Assembly (NCBI GenBank): GCA_038030265.1
Contig: CM075939.1
Span: 19,883,253 to 19,947,252 of the forward strand
Direction of reading: 5' to 3'
Source of the DNA: Corythucha ciliata
Taxonomy: Eukaryota; Arthropoda; Insecta; Hemiptera; Tingidae
DNA: 64,000 nucleotides
How positions within the stretch are numbered: the first letter of the stretch is position 1; each line of letters begins with the position of its first letter. The notes beneath the pieces were generated by a model. The model did not search any database. It was not told the DNA's origin and was given only the letters and a program-made list of their open reading frames with translations. Shown here in pieces: positions 38,349-52,043 of this stretch. A program made the position numbers and the translations under genes.

Positions 38349-41300
38349 CTCCGAAACTGGCAATTTCGGAGAAATAATGACCTGAAACTAGTTGGGAACG
38401 CTCAGTGCATTTTTGCAGATTTTGAGCTCGGATGCGATATTGTTTTGTGGCAGACTTTGGATAATGTTACGGTCGGCCAGCCTGGGTTCCGCGAACACTA
38501 AAAAAAAAACCAAGGTCAAAAACTTGTAATTTTGTGAAAACGACGACCATAAACTCACAACTTTTTAAATATTCAGACTCGAAACTTATATTTACTAAAT
38601 AAACTTATAATATTTGGGTCAGAGTTATGACATTATTCATCAAGCTTCGGGTGCTCTCGGGACTGGCTAAACTGAACTCGTCGCGCTCTATTAAAAAAAA
38701 AAGGCCCTGGATCTTTCCATTTCACTAAAGTAATGAACGCAGAAACGGGATATATTTCGCTGATTTTTAGACATGATACTTGCAATTTGGCCGGTTTTCA
38801 TCCCCGAATGAAGCACTTTGGCGGCTTTGCACTACAGTTGCAATTCAGCGGTTTTTTGGCCGTGCGCTGTGTTTATTGAATGACTTGCGTATCTACTAAG
38901 TCATTGAATGACAATAACAATGTATAATCATGTTCAAAAGCAAAATTCTAAGAGGGATCTTCTAATGCACATTTCACTTTTTGTTTGTAATTCAGTAGTG
39001 CGTAAAAAAAACAATTAATTAACCCCCTCGTTTTTTTTATTTCTTTACAGGTTCAGAAAAAGCGACGGGTTGTTGGCAAAGTTCACTGTAAAAACATCAA
39101 ACACGAATGTCCAAAACCGGATTGCGACGAACCGATTTTACAGCCAGGGAAATGCTGTAAAGTGTGCCCACAGGAGAATCACAGTAAGAATTCATAAATT
39201 CCTACACTTTTTCTATTTTTTTATATTTAGGTTGTGTTGTGGGTTATGAAAAAGAAGTTGGGGGAGAAGAAAAATTTGGGTCAAAAACAAGCAGAAAAAG
39301 TGCGTTAGTGAAATGAATTTATCTTTTTCTTTAAAATAAACTTTCCCTGTAGAGAGGAGCGTGTATCGTGTAAACAAGTGTTCTATATTTCTCAAAATTG
39401 TCGATCCCCAAAAATTTATTGAACCCTTTAGCCTGGAAAATGTGTTACGGTCGGTGGGGGAAGAGGAATGGATTTAATTTGAGGTCGGGAGGTGAGTGTG
39501 GGATGATAATGACTTGATTTTTTTCTCGGAAAAGGAGAGACGATTCGGGAAATAGAATTCAGCGTGGTGCGGTAGTTGGTCACTTCGGATTTCCGATTTT
39601 CTTTTGTATCCTTGTCTCTCTCGCTCGCAGAATTTTTGCGGTACTGTATATTTCAGTCCAACTTCCCGAAGGAAAGATTTTTTTTTCTTTTCTTCAAGAT
39701 GAGCCGAACTTGTCGAATTACAAGACGAGTTGGCTAGGAGCCTATCCGTACGTCTCCGCTCAACTGGGCGACTTGCGACTTCTGTGGCTGTGGTAACAAC
39801 GATGAGAAAATGAGTAGTAGGAGGGGAAGGAGGAGAACTCCACCAAACCCAGCCTACTTGTGAGATGATGAGGTCCTTGCCCCTCGCGGCGCGCCGGCCG
39901 GTCGGATCAAGAGTTTTCGGAAGTGATCACATAATACTGCCCCGATCCCGTCCGCCGTCATCGGGTATCGTGTGCCTCCACAACGCCGGTATATACTACG
40001 AGGGACGTAGTGTCTGGGAAAGACTTTAAGTTGTATATTTATAGAACCTCCTTCTCCTCCCCCCTCCACCCGTTATACAAGCATGTTTTCTGATTACGAA
40101 ATTCTGTAGGAAAGATAGAAAGATTGATGAACTTTCGTTCGTCGTATATACTCCTCCCTCCTCTTATCACACTCATGTCCTCAAGTCTCCCTTTGAAACA
40201 TCTTTGTCTTGAATTTGTGATGATGACCCCCACCCCCATATGTTGAGTGAGTTCGAGCTCTAAAAGTATCTCAAAACGCGAGAGCTATTTGAGTTGAACA
40301 CGATCGATTTTCCTGTATTTTTCCTCTAGCTGTCCGTTTCTCTAGAAATACCGTATTTTTCATTTGCAAAGAAAGAAAAACAATGAAAATAAACCCACCT
40401 CACATCAGTGACAACACAAGTGAGTTCGGATTTCGACTACACGAGTCTTCTGATCTTAACGGGCCCCAAATTAGATGAAACTCTGTCTCGACAAAAAAAT
40501 ATTCACGAATGAGGAGGAAACATGTTTTTTGTTATTAAACTTGAAGGATAATTAACGGAATGGGGATCATGTTTGGCTATTCGTTCATTATTAACATTTG
40601 TTATTTACTTCAACCTTCGTAAGCTTTGTAGTTTCGTAATTTCGCAGTTAAGGGGTTTGTCTGCTAAGGGTGGGTTTATCAATCTCTGGATATCTCATGG
40701 ATTAAGGATCCTGCGAATAAATTTACATTAATGTTTGCAAAAAGGCCCATATAGCAACCAGACTTATCCCAGCTTTATTTGAATAATAAGTGCATTGCTA
40801 AACGCACACTAAGGCAATCAAAGTACGAAAAGTATTAAATCATTCTACGAAAGAGTGGTTCAAGTCTTTTTTTTCAGACTGGGACATTCTCATGGCACAA
40901 GGTTCAGTCACCGACACATCATTGTTTTCCATTGAAAAACAAAGCGAGCGATCATGCTTGGCCTGATTGTGATTTTTCCGTGTCCGGCTGGGTGAATTGA
41001 GCTTTATCATAACTACTTGGTGCATTTTCTGGAAAACATGTTAATAATCATGAATTTAATAGCCACGAAGGGGGGCCTGCCTGAACCGCTAGGAGCCCCC
41101 TCGAACCCCATCATTGTTCTTAATCCTGCGGTTTAAAAAAAAATATGTTGCTTTCATTTTTGAGGCAAAAAAGATTGCCACTTGCGTTATTAAGCCAAAT
41201 TTCACATAGGAAAAAAAAACAAAAACAAAAAAAACAAAAAAAAACAAAACAAAACAGCCCCTGACCAGATTTTTTGATAAATGTCTCTTTCTCATTGTAA

Positions 41301-44300
41301 TAACAAAACAAAATACTAAGTCAATGACGCTATAAAAGATAAGGGAGGTTATTTATAATTGAAGCCGATTTGGCTGTGGGTGCTCATTGACGCTCAGCAT
41401 CGCTTAAAATAGACGCATTATAGTTTGTCCTATATATATACGTATATTTATGCTTCAACATGTAGTCTGCTTGACTATAAATCTACAAAGAAAAAACATT
41501 CCTTGTTACGGATTGTTGCAATTTTGCAATGTTTGACAGAATGTAAAAGATAATGAGAAAACCGAAAACGAAAATGGTGGAAATTGCCTCTTTTACCTGT
41601 ATCATAAAAGGACGAGTGTGATAAAGATGCGTTAGGATTTCCTTATAGTCTTGTTCTCCCTTAAACTTTACTGCACTTCCATTCCTCTCTTATCCTTTTA
41701 ATGACACAGCGCAATAATTAATAATAAAAGAGGGAACGAAGCTTGTTCACGCTAGCCCTCGTCACCGTTATTGCTTCAGGACGGCGATAAAAAACTATTT
41801 AAGTCCGATTAAGCCCACCCGGCAACCATAAATGATTACGCAATGCGGCGTCTATCCACTAAATCAAGTCGCGGCTAAAAAGAATAGGAAGTGAATGGAG
41901 GGAGGTCGACCTCTTCCTTATTCAGGCTAATTCCCAATGTTTTAAAGACCAGTGCGTGTTGGGATGCGAGGAGTGGTAATATAATAGGGATGAAGAATGA
42001 AGACAAGGAATGGTTCGAATGATGATGAATGATTCTATTCTAGTAAGGGAAAGAGAGCGGCCGTGGAGCACCGGCCACTTTCCGCGCGGCCTTTTTGTCG
42101 GAATGTTACTTTACCGACCGTAAAAGGGTCAGAGTAGTGCGAATAAGGAGAAGAATTTTTAAATGCTTAAATAATAAATATTGCGACCGATCAAATAGGT
42201 CAGCAACATAATCATTGATACTATAGCAAAATGTATACCACGGAACGCCACTTGTCACTCCACCCACGACCACTGAATTCCCGCTATGGGTCCACAAGGC
42301 TGGTGGAGTAGACGACCAGCCAGCCACTCGGTGAGACAATTTTACACCCGTCAAAAGTTTTTTTTCTTCTTCTTTGAATTCCGTCCACGTTATTTCCACC
42401 GCCTTTATCTTTACCTTTGTACGACCCCGCCTATGAGGTGATTTCCACTCACTCTATACCTCTTTCTCTCTCGTTTTGGCCGCCGTGCCAAAATTTTTTA
42501 TGAAAACAGAACGACGAACGGGCCGAGGAGAGAGCGATAAGCCCTCTCAATGGTGCACGCTCATACTCACGTTCACTAAAGCACTTCCCGAGTTGGATTC
42601 TTCGGATCAAAAACCCGCTCTTCCTAGAAAACTTCGCTTCGACATAGACATTAGGTCTGTTTCTTTGCTGCAGCAGCTGCACTAGTGTTAAACCAGTGTA
42701 GATAAATAATCATTTGATATCATTCATTTTATTTCGAAATTGATTAATCGAATCACACGCTGTTTTACACCCAGCCAGTGTATAATGTAGCAAAGAAACC
42801 GACCTATATTAGACTTGAAATTTCGTGGCTATTTACGATACAAAATTTGCAATATTGTGGCTATTCATCCCTCGAATTCACTATTTTGAGGCGGATTATT
42901 ATTCAAAATCGATAATTTCACAGCTATTGCCGTTCATCCTCCGAATTATTACATTTCTTTCAATGTTCTGAAACTTTCAATGTTGCGGTAATTCAAGTGA
43001 GAAAATTCAATTTCACGGCTATTTATTCCTCGAAATTGAATTTCTCGGTTATATTTCTCCCCTAGAGCTGTGCAATTTTGGGGTCATTCATCCCCCAAAT
43101 TGGCTATTTCGTGGCTCACTATTCTCAGAAACTCGTAATATTACCGGAAATTCGGCATTTCAGGGTTATTTAGCTCGAAATTGGTCATTTCGGGGAAATG
43201 TACTACCCGAAACCCAGTGGCGGTGGAAGTGGGGTTCAGGGGGAGCCAATCGTCAGTGGCGCCGAAACTATTTCAATGAGGTGTAGCAGAATTCTGGAAA
43301 AACGACCCACCCACCTCTCGGGATCAGATTCGGGTGGGAAAGGGCCAAATAGACAATTCCGTTAACCATTTAAAATGGCTAAACTGACAATTCGTAAGCT
43401 AAAACAACCTAAAAATTTCAATCTTCAAATTTTTTCAGTCTTAAAATGGCCAAACTGATCATTCGCGCCTTCTGCAAAGCCTAAGGGTTTTTTTCGCCCC
43501 TTGAAAATGGCTAAACTGACTGATCTGCGTCCAAAAAATGACCATACCAAGGTTATCATGGACTATTTGGCCTTCGCTCTACTAAAAATGGCTAAAAACA
43601 GCTAAATTGACTATTTGAGCCCCTTAATAGTAAAACTGACGATTCGCTACTAAAATGGCCAAACTGACTATTAGTGCTGTGAAACTACCCAAACTGGCAA
43701 TTCACGCTCGAAAAATGACCATTCGTGCCCTAAAATTGCAAAACTGACGATCTTTTTTTAAAATGGCAAGCTGTCTATTTGTACCTACAAAAAAAAAAAA
43801 AAAAAAAAAAAAAAGTGAATCTGGCAATTCGTGCCTTATGAATGGCTAAACTAACCGCTCGCACCCTAAAATTGACTTAACTGACGATGCGTCCTGTGGA
43901 AATAGTCAAATGGACTATTCACGCCCTAAAAATGGCTAAAATGACGACGCGTGCGCGATGCTTAAAATGATGACTCGCATCTCGAAATGGTAAAACTGAC
44001 GATTTGCACTTCTAAAATAATCAAAGCGACAACTCACGACCTGAAAATGGCTGACTGTCGGCCCTATAGGTGGTATCGACTGGCGGCCAACTTACCACTT
44101 TTTCATTTATCAGATAAGCACTGAGTGCTCTGTTTATGTTTATAGTTTTTAGTGCATTTCATTTTTTTAAAGTTCCTGCCTATTTTCAGGCCCGTGACGT
44201 TATAGGCTTTCTAACTGGGTTCGGTACGAGGACTTTTGTCATTCAGAAGTGTTCGTCCAATAAGTACAAACAGGGCAAAAGTGTGTGTCATTCGGACGTC

Positions 44301-47300
44301 CTTCAATGTCCCAAAATTAAAGAACTGAGTGTGAAACGCTGCGCTTCGCCTTTCTCAGAGTAATCGAAAATACGAGAAGTGGAGCATCACATCAAAAAAC
44401 ATTTCAGTGTGCAAAAAACACTTGTTCCTTTAATGTTTTCTCCAATGGTGCCATCAAGCTTCTCTGAGTAGAAATAAATGTCGAATTATGAGGAAACTTG
44501 ATACGCTGAGCAGTTAACGATGATACAAAGCAGTGAAAGCCACTAAGCTCGACGTTTTTACACTCAGGTCTTTAGTTTTCAGACATAAATGTGAAGTAAT
44601 AGCGAAGGAAGTCCGAAAAGTCAAACTCGTGACCTTTTTGCACTCGGACGAATACTTGTGAACGGCGCAAATTGACGCACCGGACCCAGTTAGAAAGCCT
44701 GCAGCGTCTCGGACCCAAAATTAAACAAGAACTTTAAAAAAATGAAATGCTCTAGAAACTATTAACAGAAACCGAGCACTCAGTGCTTATCTGATAAATA
44801 TAGAAAGTGGTATATAGAAAGTCAAAATCATAAAATCGCGTTTCTTTTTACCGCAGGCCCCTTTTTTGGCCCCAACTGAGGGGGAACAAAATGATGAAAA
44901 TGAAAAATGAAACAGAGTCGGTTTGGTTTCCTATACGAAATGGGAAGGCGGACTCTTGTTAGAGGAGTTATTTGCAATTAAAATATTTATCCCGGCCTAA
45001 ATTTCATTCATAATTGATTGATATCGTTCTAACTTATGAGGTTTGACTCGATTGTCGCATGAATGAAATGCACTTTCCCCGACAGGCTGCTGTCGGAACA
45101 AAACTTTTTTCAGATTACGTTAATTTTCAGATCAGTTAAATTAGGTTAAATGGTATGTCACTATTTGCGGAGTGCCTGGTTCGAATCCGAAACAATTTTT
45201 TTTTTAATTTTTTTTGTTCCTCCCTTTTTGGCGCACCTCAGGATTTTTTACTCAAGATTTATTAGGCTGTAGGCAATTCAAATAAAAGAGACGGCTCAAA
45301 ATACAATGTCAGTGACATTTTTTGGTAATTGGTTGGTCCAGTAAGGCATAGCGTTAATTTAATAGCTCCCCTCCGCCGAGAACTCCCCTGCCATATCAAC
45401 GGATTTGGTTCACTAGGGTCTCATACGAAAGCGCGTTCACTTCTCATTACTCGAGTCAATTTTGGGGGCAATTGCAGCAACAGCCGTGCAGTAGCGAATT
45501 TTCAACTAATTCAAACCCCTCTTTCACACCGTCCCCGTGGACCGATTCATCTGGATCACGAACTCGTCCGAGATATTCACGCTATTGATTTTTAGACCAA
45601 ATATGGTTGCCCTAAGTAGAAAATTGCGACGTGATCGTGCTAACAAAAAAGGGCCAATTGAACCGACCTCGGATTCGTGTTCTAGGGGTTCTGAAACGTG
45701 AAAAAAAAGTATCGCAACCCATATGTGCGACCATCAGGGCGAGACCAATAGTGCATTTTTTGAATGAAATGCACTAAAAGTGGTAAGATGGCCGCGGACT
45801 TTTCGCATCTAACAAAAATTGCAAATCTGATTGTTTTCTTACAAATATTGATAAAACTGAAGACAATTTTGCGCCTTACTGGCTAAAAACGCCAACTGGT
45901 TATTCACTAAAAAAATATTGCAAAAATGACTGTATGTGCCTTAAAAATAGTTCAACTGACGGTTCGCGCCAAGAAAATGTTTGAACTGATTATTTTCGCC
46001 CTGAAAATTGCCAAAACTGTGCACTCGCGCTCTAAAAATGGCCAAATAGACCATTCCACGCCATTGAAAACGGCTAAACTGACGATTCGTGCCCTACAAT
46101 AACCATACGCCTCAAAATTGAAATATTCGAATTTTTGCTCTGAAGCCCCTTTTTATACCAGTAAGACCCGTCGAAAATTGAGCCCACGCGTGGGTCACCC
46201 AAGTAAAACAAACAAAAAACAGTAGACAAACAAACAAACAAACAAAAAAAAAGAAAGAAGAAGAAAAAAAAAACAGTGGAAAATCTATAGTCTTTTAACT
46301 GTTTTTTGGGCTTGGGTGACCAACGCGTGGGCTCAATTTGCAACGGGCCTTATAGGTAGGTCAATTCAGACTACTCGGACGTGACGTGGGAACACGCTGT
46401 CTCACGTGTGATAGAAAATTCCAGAAAAGGACTTTGTTTGTTTATGTTCACATTGCCCGGACGTGACGTGGGAACACGTAGGATGATGCGTGTCCGAGCA
46501 ATGTGAACACAAACAAACAAATGCCTTTTCTGGAAATTTGTATCAAACGTGGGAGTGAGTGTTCCCACGTCACGTCCGAGTAGTCTGTATTGACCTTAAG
46601 TCTTTTGTTCAAAAATATGTTCAATCTGATCGTAGATAGACAATTCCGGCCATGAAACATACGTATTTTTAACGGCTACTTTGATCGAAAAACTTATAGC
46701 GTTTTCCATTTGCACAAAAATCTGCGATGGAGCCATGGATTTCCACCCGTTCTCTCTGAATTAAAACACATGTTAACGGAGAAGACAAGTGGAAATGAGG
46801 TGCTCTGAAGTAGAATTTGATAGTGGAAAACGCCATTAATCCTAACCATGGTCTATTAAGACCATGGTCAAACTGGTCTTTCGCGATCTTTGGAAAGTGT
46901 CAGGGACTTCGTCATAAATAACTGTCAATTTTGTCATAGAAACTGTCAATTTCGTCCTGGGAACTGTAAATTTCCAGTTGAAACTATATGTCGACCTAAC
47001 ACTGCCAATTCTGTCCTATTAACTGTTAATTTCGTCCATGTGACTGCCAATTTCGTCCTACGAAGGTCAATTTCGTCGTCAAAACTGCCAATATCATTCT
47101 AAAACTGCCGATTTCGTCCTACAAACTGTCAATTTCTTCCTCCGAATCTGCCAATTTCGCCCCGAAACTGATGGCAACGGATTTCGGAAATTGACGATTT
47201 CTAAGACCCTTCATCGGAAACAGTCGAGTACTAGAAAATGTCAATGTCGTCGTTCAAAACTGCCAATTTTGCCCTATAAAGTGTCAAATAAATGTTCTAA

Positions 47301-50300
47301 TCTGTCAATTTTCGTTCTGGAAACTGTCAACAGACATTTGTCCTGGAAACTGCCAATTTCGTCCTCGGAACAGTCAATTTCGTCGCCAAACTTATCAATT
47401 TTGTCCTATAAACTGTCAATTTCGTTCTAGAAACATTCAAAACGGCCAAATTCGTAATTAAAAACTGTTAAATTCGTCCATGAAACTGTCAATTTCGTCG
47501 TTCAAAACTGCTATATAATTTCGTCCTGGAATCTATCAACGGTCATTTGTCCTTGAAACTGGCAATTTCGTTCTAGAAATGTCAATTTCTTCTTCTAAAC
47601 TGTCAATTCAGTCCTGGAAACTATCGATGGATATTTGTCCCGCAAACTTGTGCGTTCTATCCACGAAAGAACGCTTTTTCTCGATTTGAGTCGGAAATTA
47701 GAGCTTTTTCCCAAAAACCGCGAATCAGTGAAATGATTAAGACCTTTCGTAAAATAAGGCTTTATTTGACAAAATTATGCAATTAGGGTTTTAAATGGGT
47801 TTGTAAAGAAAGGTAAACGTAAACAGTAAACATGTGGGAGTATTCAATTTCACATCAATCAGCGCTTTTTCTCTATTTCAGCCGAGAATTTTAGAAGCGA
47901 GTTAGCGGGCTGTCTGTCCCTGCATGGCTCCCGTGACTATCACGGTACACTAAAATTTGAAAGGGCCGTACCCTCGAAATTGGGTTTAGGGACACAGTAC
48001 TGCAAAATTTGGCTTTTCGAGTGAGTTAAACCTGCGAAATTGGGTTCTGTGAGATCTAAATCTGAAAATTTTGTATGTAGAAAAGGGCTAAGCCCACTTT
48101 TGTCACCGACGGATTCGGGAGACCGTTGATGAAATCCCGAAACTTAGGCAATCTGACGTCTAGGCATTCCCCGAAACTTGCAGTTATTTGCCCCCTCCAA
48201 CTTCTCAACTCTCCTGACCCTTCGGCACATTTTTAGTCTCGCACTTTTGGCGAGAGAATTCGTGAACACCTGGAAAACGCGCCGCACTGCTGTCAAAGAG
48301 GGTGCAGAAGGTGCAGGGTCACGGGGAGAACCTCTCGAAAGTTTCGTCTGATAGGGCATTCGTCTTTGTTTTAGAATTATTTGTGTCGAAAACCCCAACA
48401 TTTCGATATTTTGGATTCTATAAACCCCAACTTCTTTTATTTTCTTTCTTTGAACCCCAGATTTCGTACCCTCACTTGGCGAGTTTTCGCTCTTTCAAAC
48501 CCCAAATTTCTTTGCTTGAGCTCTTTCAAAAATAAGTTCCGGGGGTTTGGCTTGTTGGAAAAACTTGTTTTGCTTTTGCAAAATCCAAATTCATGGATTT
48601 GGCTCATTGAAAATTATAATTGACGGATTTGGCTCATTCAAAAACCAAGTTACAACGACATTTTGGCTTTATCAAAATGCCTGTTCTGCGGATTTTGGCT
48701 TTTCCAAAAACTTACGTTCGAGGCTTTCTGGCTCAACGCATTTTAATAGCCCTGTTACCCTCCCTTTTTTGTTGCAGATCTTGAGATCCAGCAGGATGTT
48801 GGCCCTCCGCAAAGTGTAGACGACGACGACGCAAGTTTAAAATGTTAGTTTCTCCTTGTTAATCACAATTTACCATCGTAAAATAATCATCATATATACA
48901 CCTACACCTCCTCGCTCTCCTGTTTTTTTTTTTTTTTTTTTTGTTTCATCTTCCAGATTTTGCCAACTTAATAGTCGGTGAAGAGTCAGCGACTGGCCGA
49001 TACTCATTTCACAAACGGAGCCTTTTTTACTCGTTCTACGCCACTTCCCGACCTCAGACAATACAATTTCTCGACGCCTCGGGAAATATTCTAGAAGAAC
49101 AGGTAAATGGAAAGTGTATTTTGAATGCGAGTCAACGGACTCTCCTAAGGCCACAAGAAAAATAGGGCCCCCTTACAAATCTATTGAGACGTTTTTCTTA
49201 AACCCCTTGCGCAGTTTTGTCATTTTTTTTTGTTTTTGTCTTGTCAAAAAAGAGAGAAAAAAATTACGTATAAGATTAATAGGCTTTGGCGTGAACGCTG
49301 GGGACAAAAAAAATCATATATATATATATAAAACAGGGCTAAAAAGCATTCTTTGACGCCCAACCTGGCAATCTACCAACGACATATTTCAATTTTTTGC
49401 AGGGAGGGGGGGACTTCTTAAAAATACTAATAGCATCCGCTAATTCAATAAATTTGATTTATTTTGTCTGATCCCTCAAAATTCATTGTAGTGTCAGTAG
49501 GTGGATTGTGAATGGTAGGGGGAGGGGGGCGCTAGTTCGTTTCAACCCTTTTTTCGCATTCATTGTTCTCTTCGTGAAGCTTGAAGAGTTGAAACGTGTT
49601 GAATAAGTGATTTGTGAAGTTCGAGCTCTCTGGTGGAATCACGAGTCTTCAATTAGAATAATCGTCGATTGTCATGCAAAGATCGGCAGCAGACGATTAT
49701 GTAGACGTAAAAAATTGCTTCTCCATATTTATTCTGTTCTTCAAAGAAGCTCTTACCGGAACGGACTTACTTTGTGATGTCTATGGTGGGTGTTAGTGAT
49801 CATTTCTTAGGTCGTGAAACGAAAAGCTTTAATTCTGCGGGGAAGGGTAAAGAGAGGCAGATCGGCATTGAAAAACATTCCAGCCCCTTTTTATGACAAT
49901 GAATTCAAAGGCGTGGTTATAATTTCTTACCGTGTAGTTATTCAAGTCTCTGATTACTCTGATTATACCTATACCTCGACACACAACTCGAAACCTTCTG
50001 TAGTAAGAAACAATTCCTTTTTTAGGCACTTGGCCCTGGAAGTTTGTACCAAAATGCTACAAATAAAATTTGTGGCGTCTGGCGAAGAATACCGCGCGAG
50101 TATCGTAAAATGATAAGAGAAGAAAAACTGTCCGTTGGTCTAATTTGGCCGAATAAAGCAGCCGCTTCTGGACAGATTACAAGGTTCGTTATTTTCAAAT
50201 GTTACGTTTATTTCACCCCTCCCTTCTTTAGTTCTAACTTTTTACGGCCTGCATTGTAAGTGAGACTTAACTTCTTCTTTCCCGTAGGTACAGAACATTG

Positions 50301-51994
50301 CAAACTGAAATGTACAGCTCGCTCCTGGTCTCCGATCAACAAATATCCGGTCTTGCGGGAACGGCCATTGTGTCCGTATCGACGGCGCCGCCGTCGATTC
50401 ACGTCACGGTTGTTTTCGCTGGGCCCTTGTTCGAAGGCAGTGAAACAAAGGACGCTCCGCTTAGTTTGAAAATGGCGACCAGTGACGGCGAGACTGTCGT
50501 TATGGATGAAGTAAGTGGAAAGACATTATGTTTGAATGTAGAGTTTTTTTTATTGTTTAATCCTCCACGGATTAAATTTAGCAACCCAACTTGATTGAAT
50601 ATAGTTTTAGGATAGGGAATTCGATGCAACGTATTCGTGTAACGCCACGTCTGTGTCGGTGCACACATACCTATAATACGCTTAGGAGAGCACCACTTCC
50701 ATTTTGTCCCTGCCTCATTACATGTCCTATAAAGTACGATTTTAAAACCACAAGTCCCTTGCAAGTGACTATTGTTTAACAATAGGTTTAGAAGTATTTA
50801 CTTTCGTAGTTCGAAATTTTACGGTGGTCAGCGACAGACCAACACCCACCAAGGCCCGGGGCGGATATATCTATGAGGCCCCTTGCGACCACAGACTGGT
50901 CCACTCGCAAAAAACCACGAGTTCGTGCTCTCGGGTCAATAATCCCTGAAAAAACAAGAAATATAATTTTTACTCTGCGTTAAATTACGGCCTTTTCTAA
51001 ATTTTGGCCACGAACTTGCCTTTAGGGAATTGGCAGTTTATCCAAAATTTAGACGCGTATAATTTGCGTCTCTTCTCAATTATTGACGTGACACTGGACT
51101 TTTCCCTCAATTTTTGACCGTAAAAGAATTCCCCATCCCCCAAAAATGACTGCACTATAATTCCCCATCGATGAACTGGTCATTTTTTTTTTAATCCAAT
51201 TTTGTTATTTTTAAATACTTTTTTAAACACTCGGTGAGAACTAATCCCGAAACACGTTAGCCTCGACTTATTCGAGTTTTATTTGCTATGAATTAGAGCT
51301 TTTCTTAATTTTAGCCGCGAAAAATCTCTTAATTTTCGCCGCGAAAAATCTCTTAATTTTCGCCGCTATTTACCGCTTTTACTCTATCTTAGCCGCGAAT
51401 TAGCGGGTTTTCACAAATGGTCCCATGAATTTTAGCCAGCACGAGTCCTTTCTCAATTTCAGCCAAGATACGAACTTTGGCCATGAATTCGGGCATTTCA
51501 TAAAATTCAAACACGAATTTGCGTTTTTTCAATCTTAACTGCGAATTAGCGATTTTTGTCATTTTTTAATCGAGAGTTTCGACTTTTCTCTATTTCAGCT
51601 GCGAATGAGCGATTTATCTCAATTTTAGCCGTTAATTACCCAGTTTTTTCTGTTTTTGCCCCGAATTAACGGGTTTGCTAATAAATGAACTTGTGATTTA
51701 GAGTTTTTTCTCAGTGTTAGCAGAATATTAGCTTTTCCGCAATTTTCGTGGCCCATTATCGGTTTTTTAGTGCATTTCATTTTGAAAAATTTGAATTCGA
51801 GCCATGTGAATTTGAGCTTTTTCTTAATTTTTTCCGCGAATTAGCACTTTTTCTCGTTTTTAGCTACGAATTATTTTTCATTTTTGACCAAGAATTACTG
51901 CTTTTACTTAATTTCTATCGTCATGAATTCGAGGATTGTCTCAAATGATTCGTGAATTGCCGTTTCCTCAGTTTATGTCGTGAATTAGAGGGTT

Positions 51995-52043
<49 letters not shown>

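Noticed and set aside
45329..45595. 88-codon open frame inside the composite element
   Set aside because: No similarity to transposases or other families that I can recognise.
39184..48777. A missing exon between VWC1 and CHRD1
   Set aside because: Exon 3 ends and exon 4 begins in phase 1, and the joined linker reads through. No additional conserved coding segment was seen.
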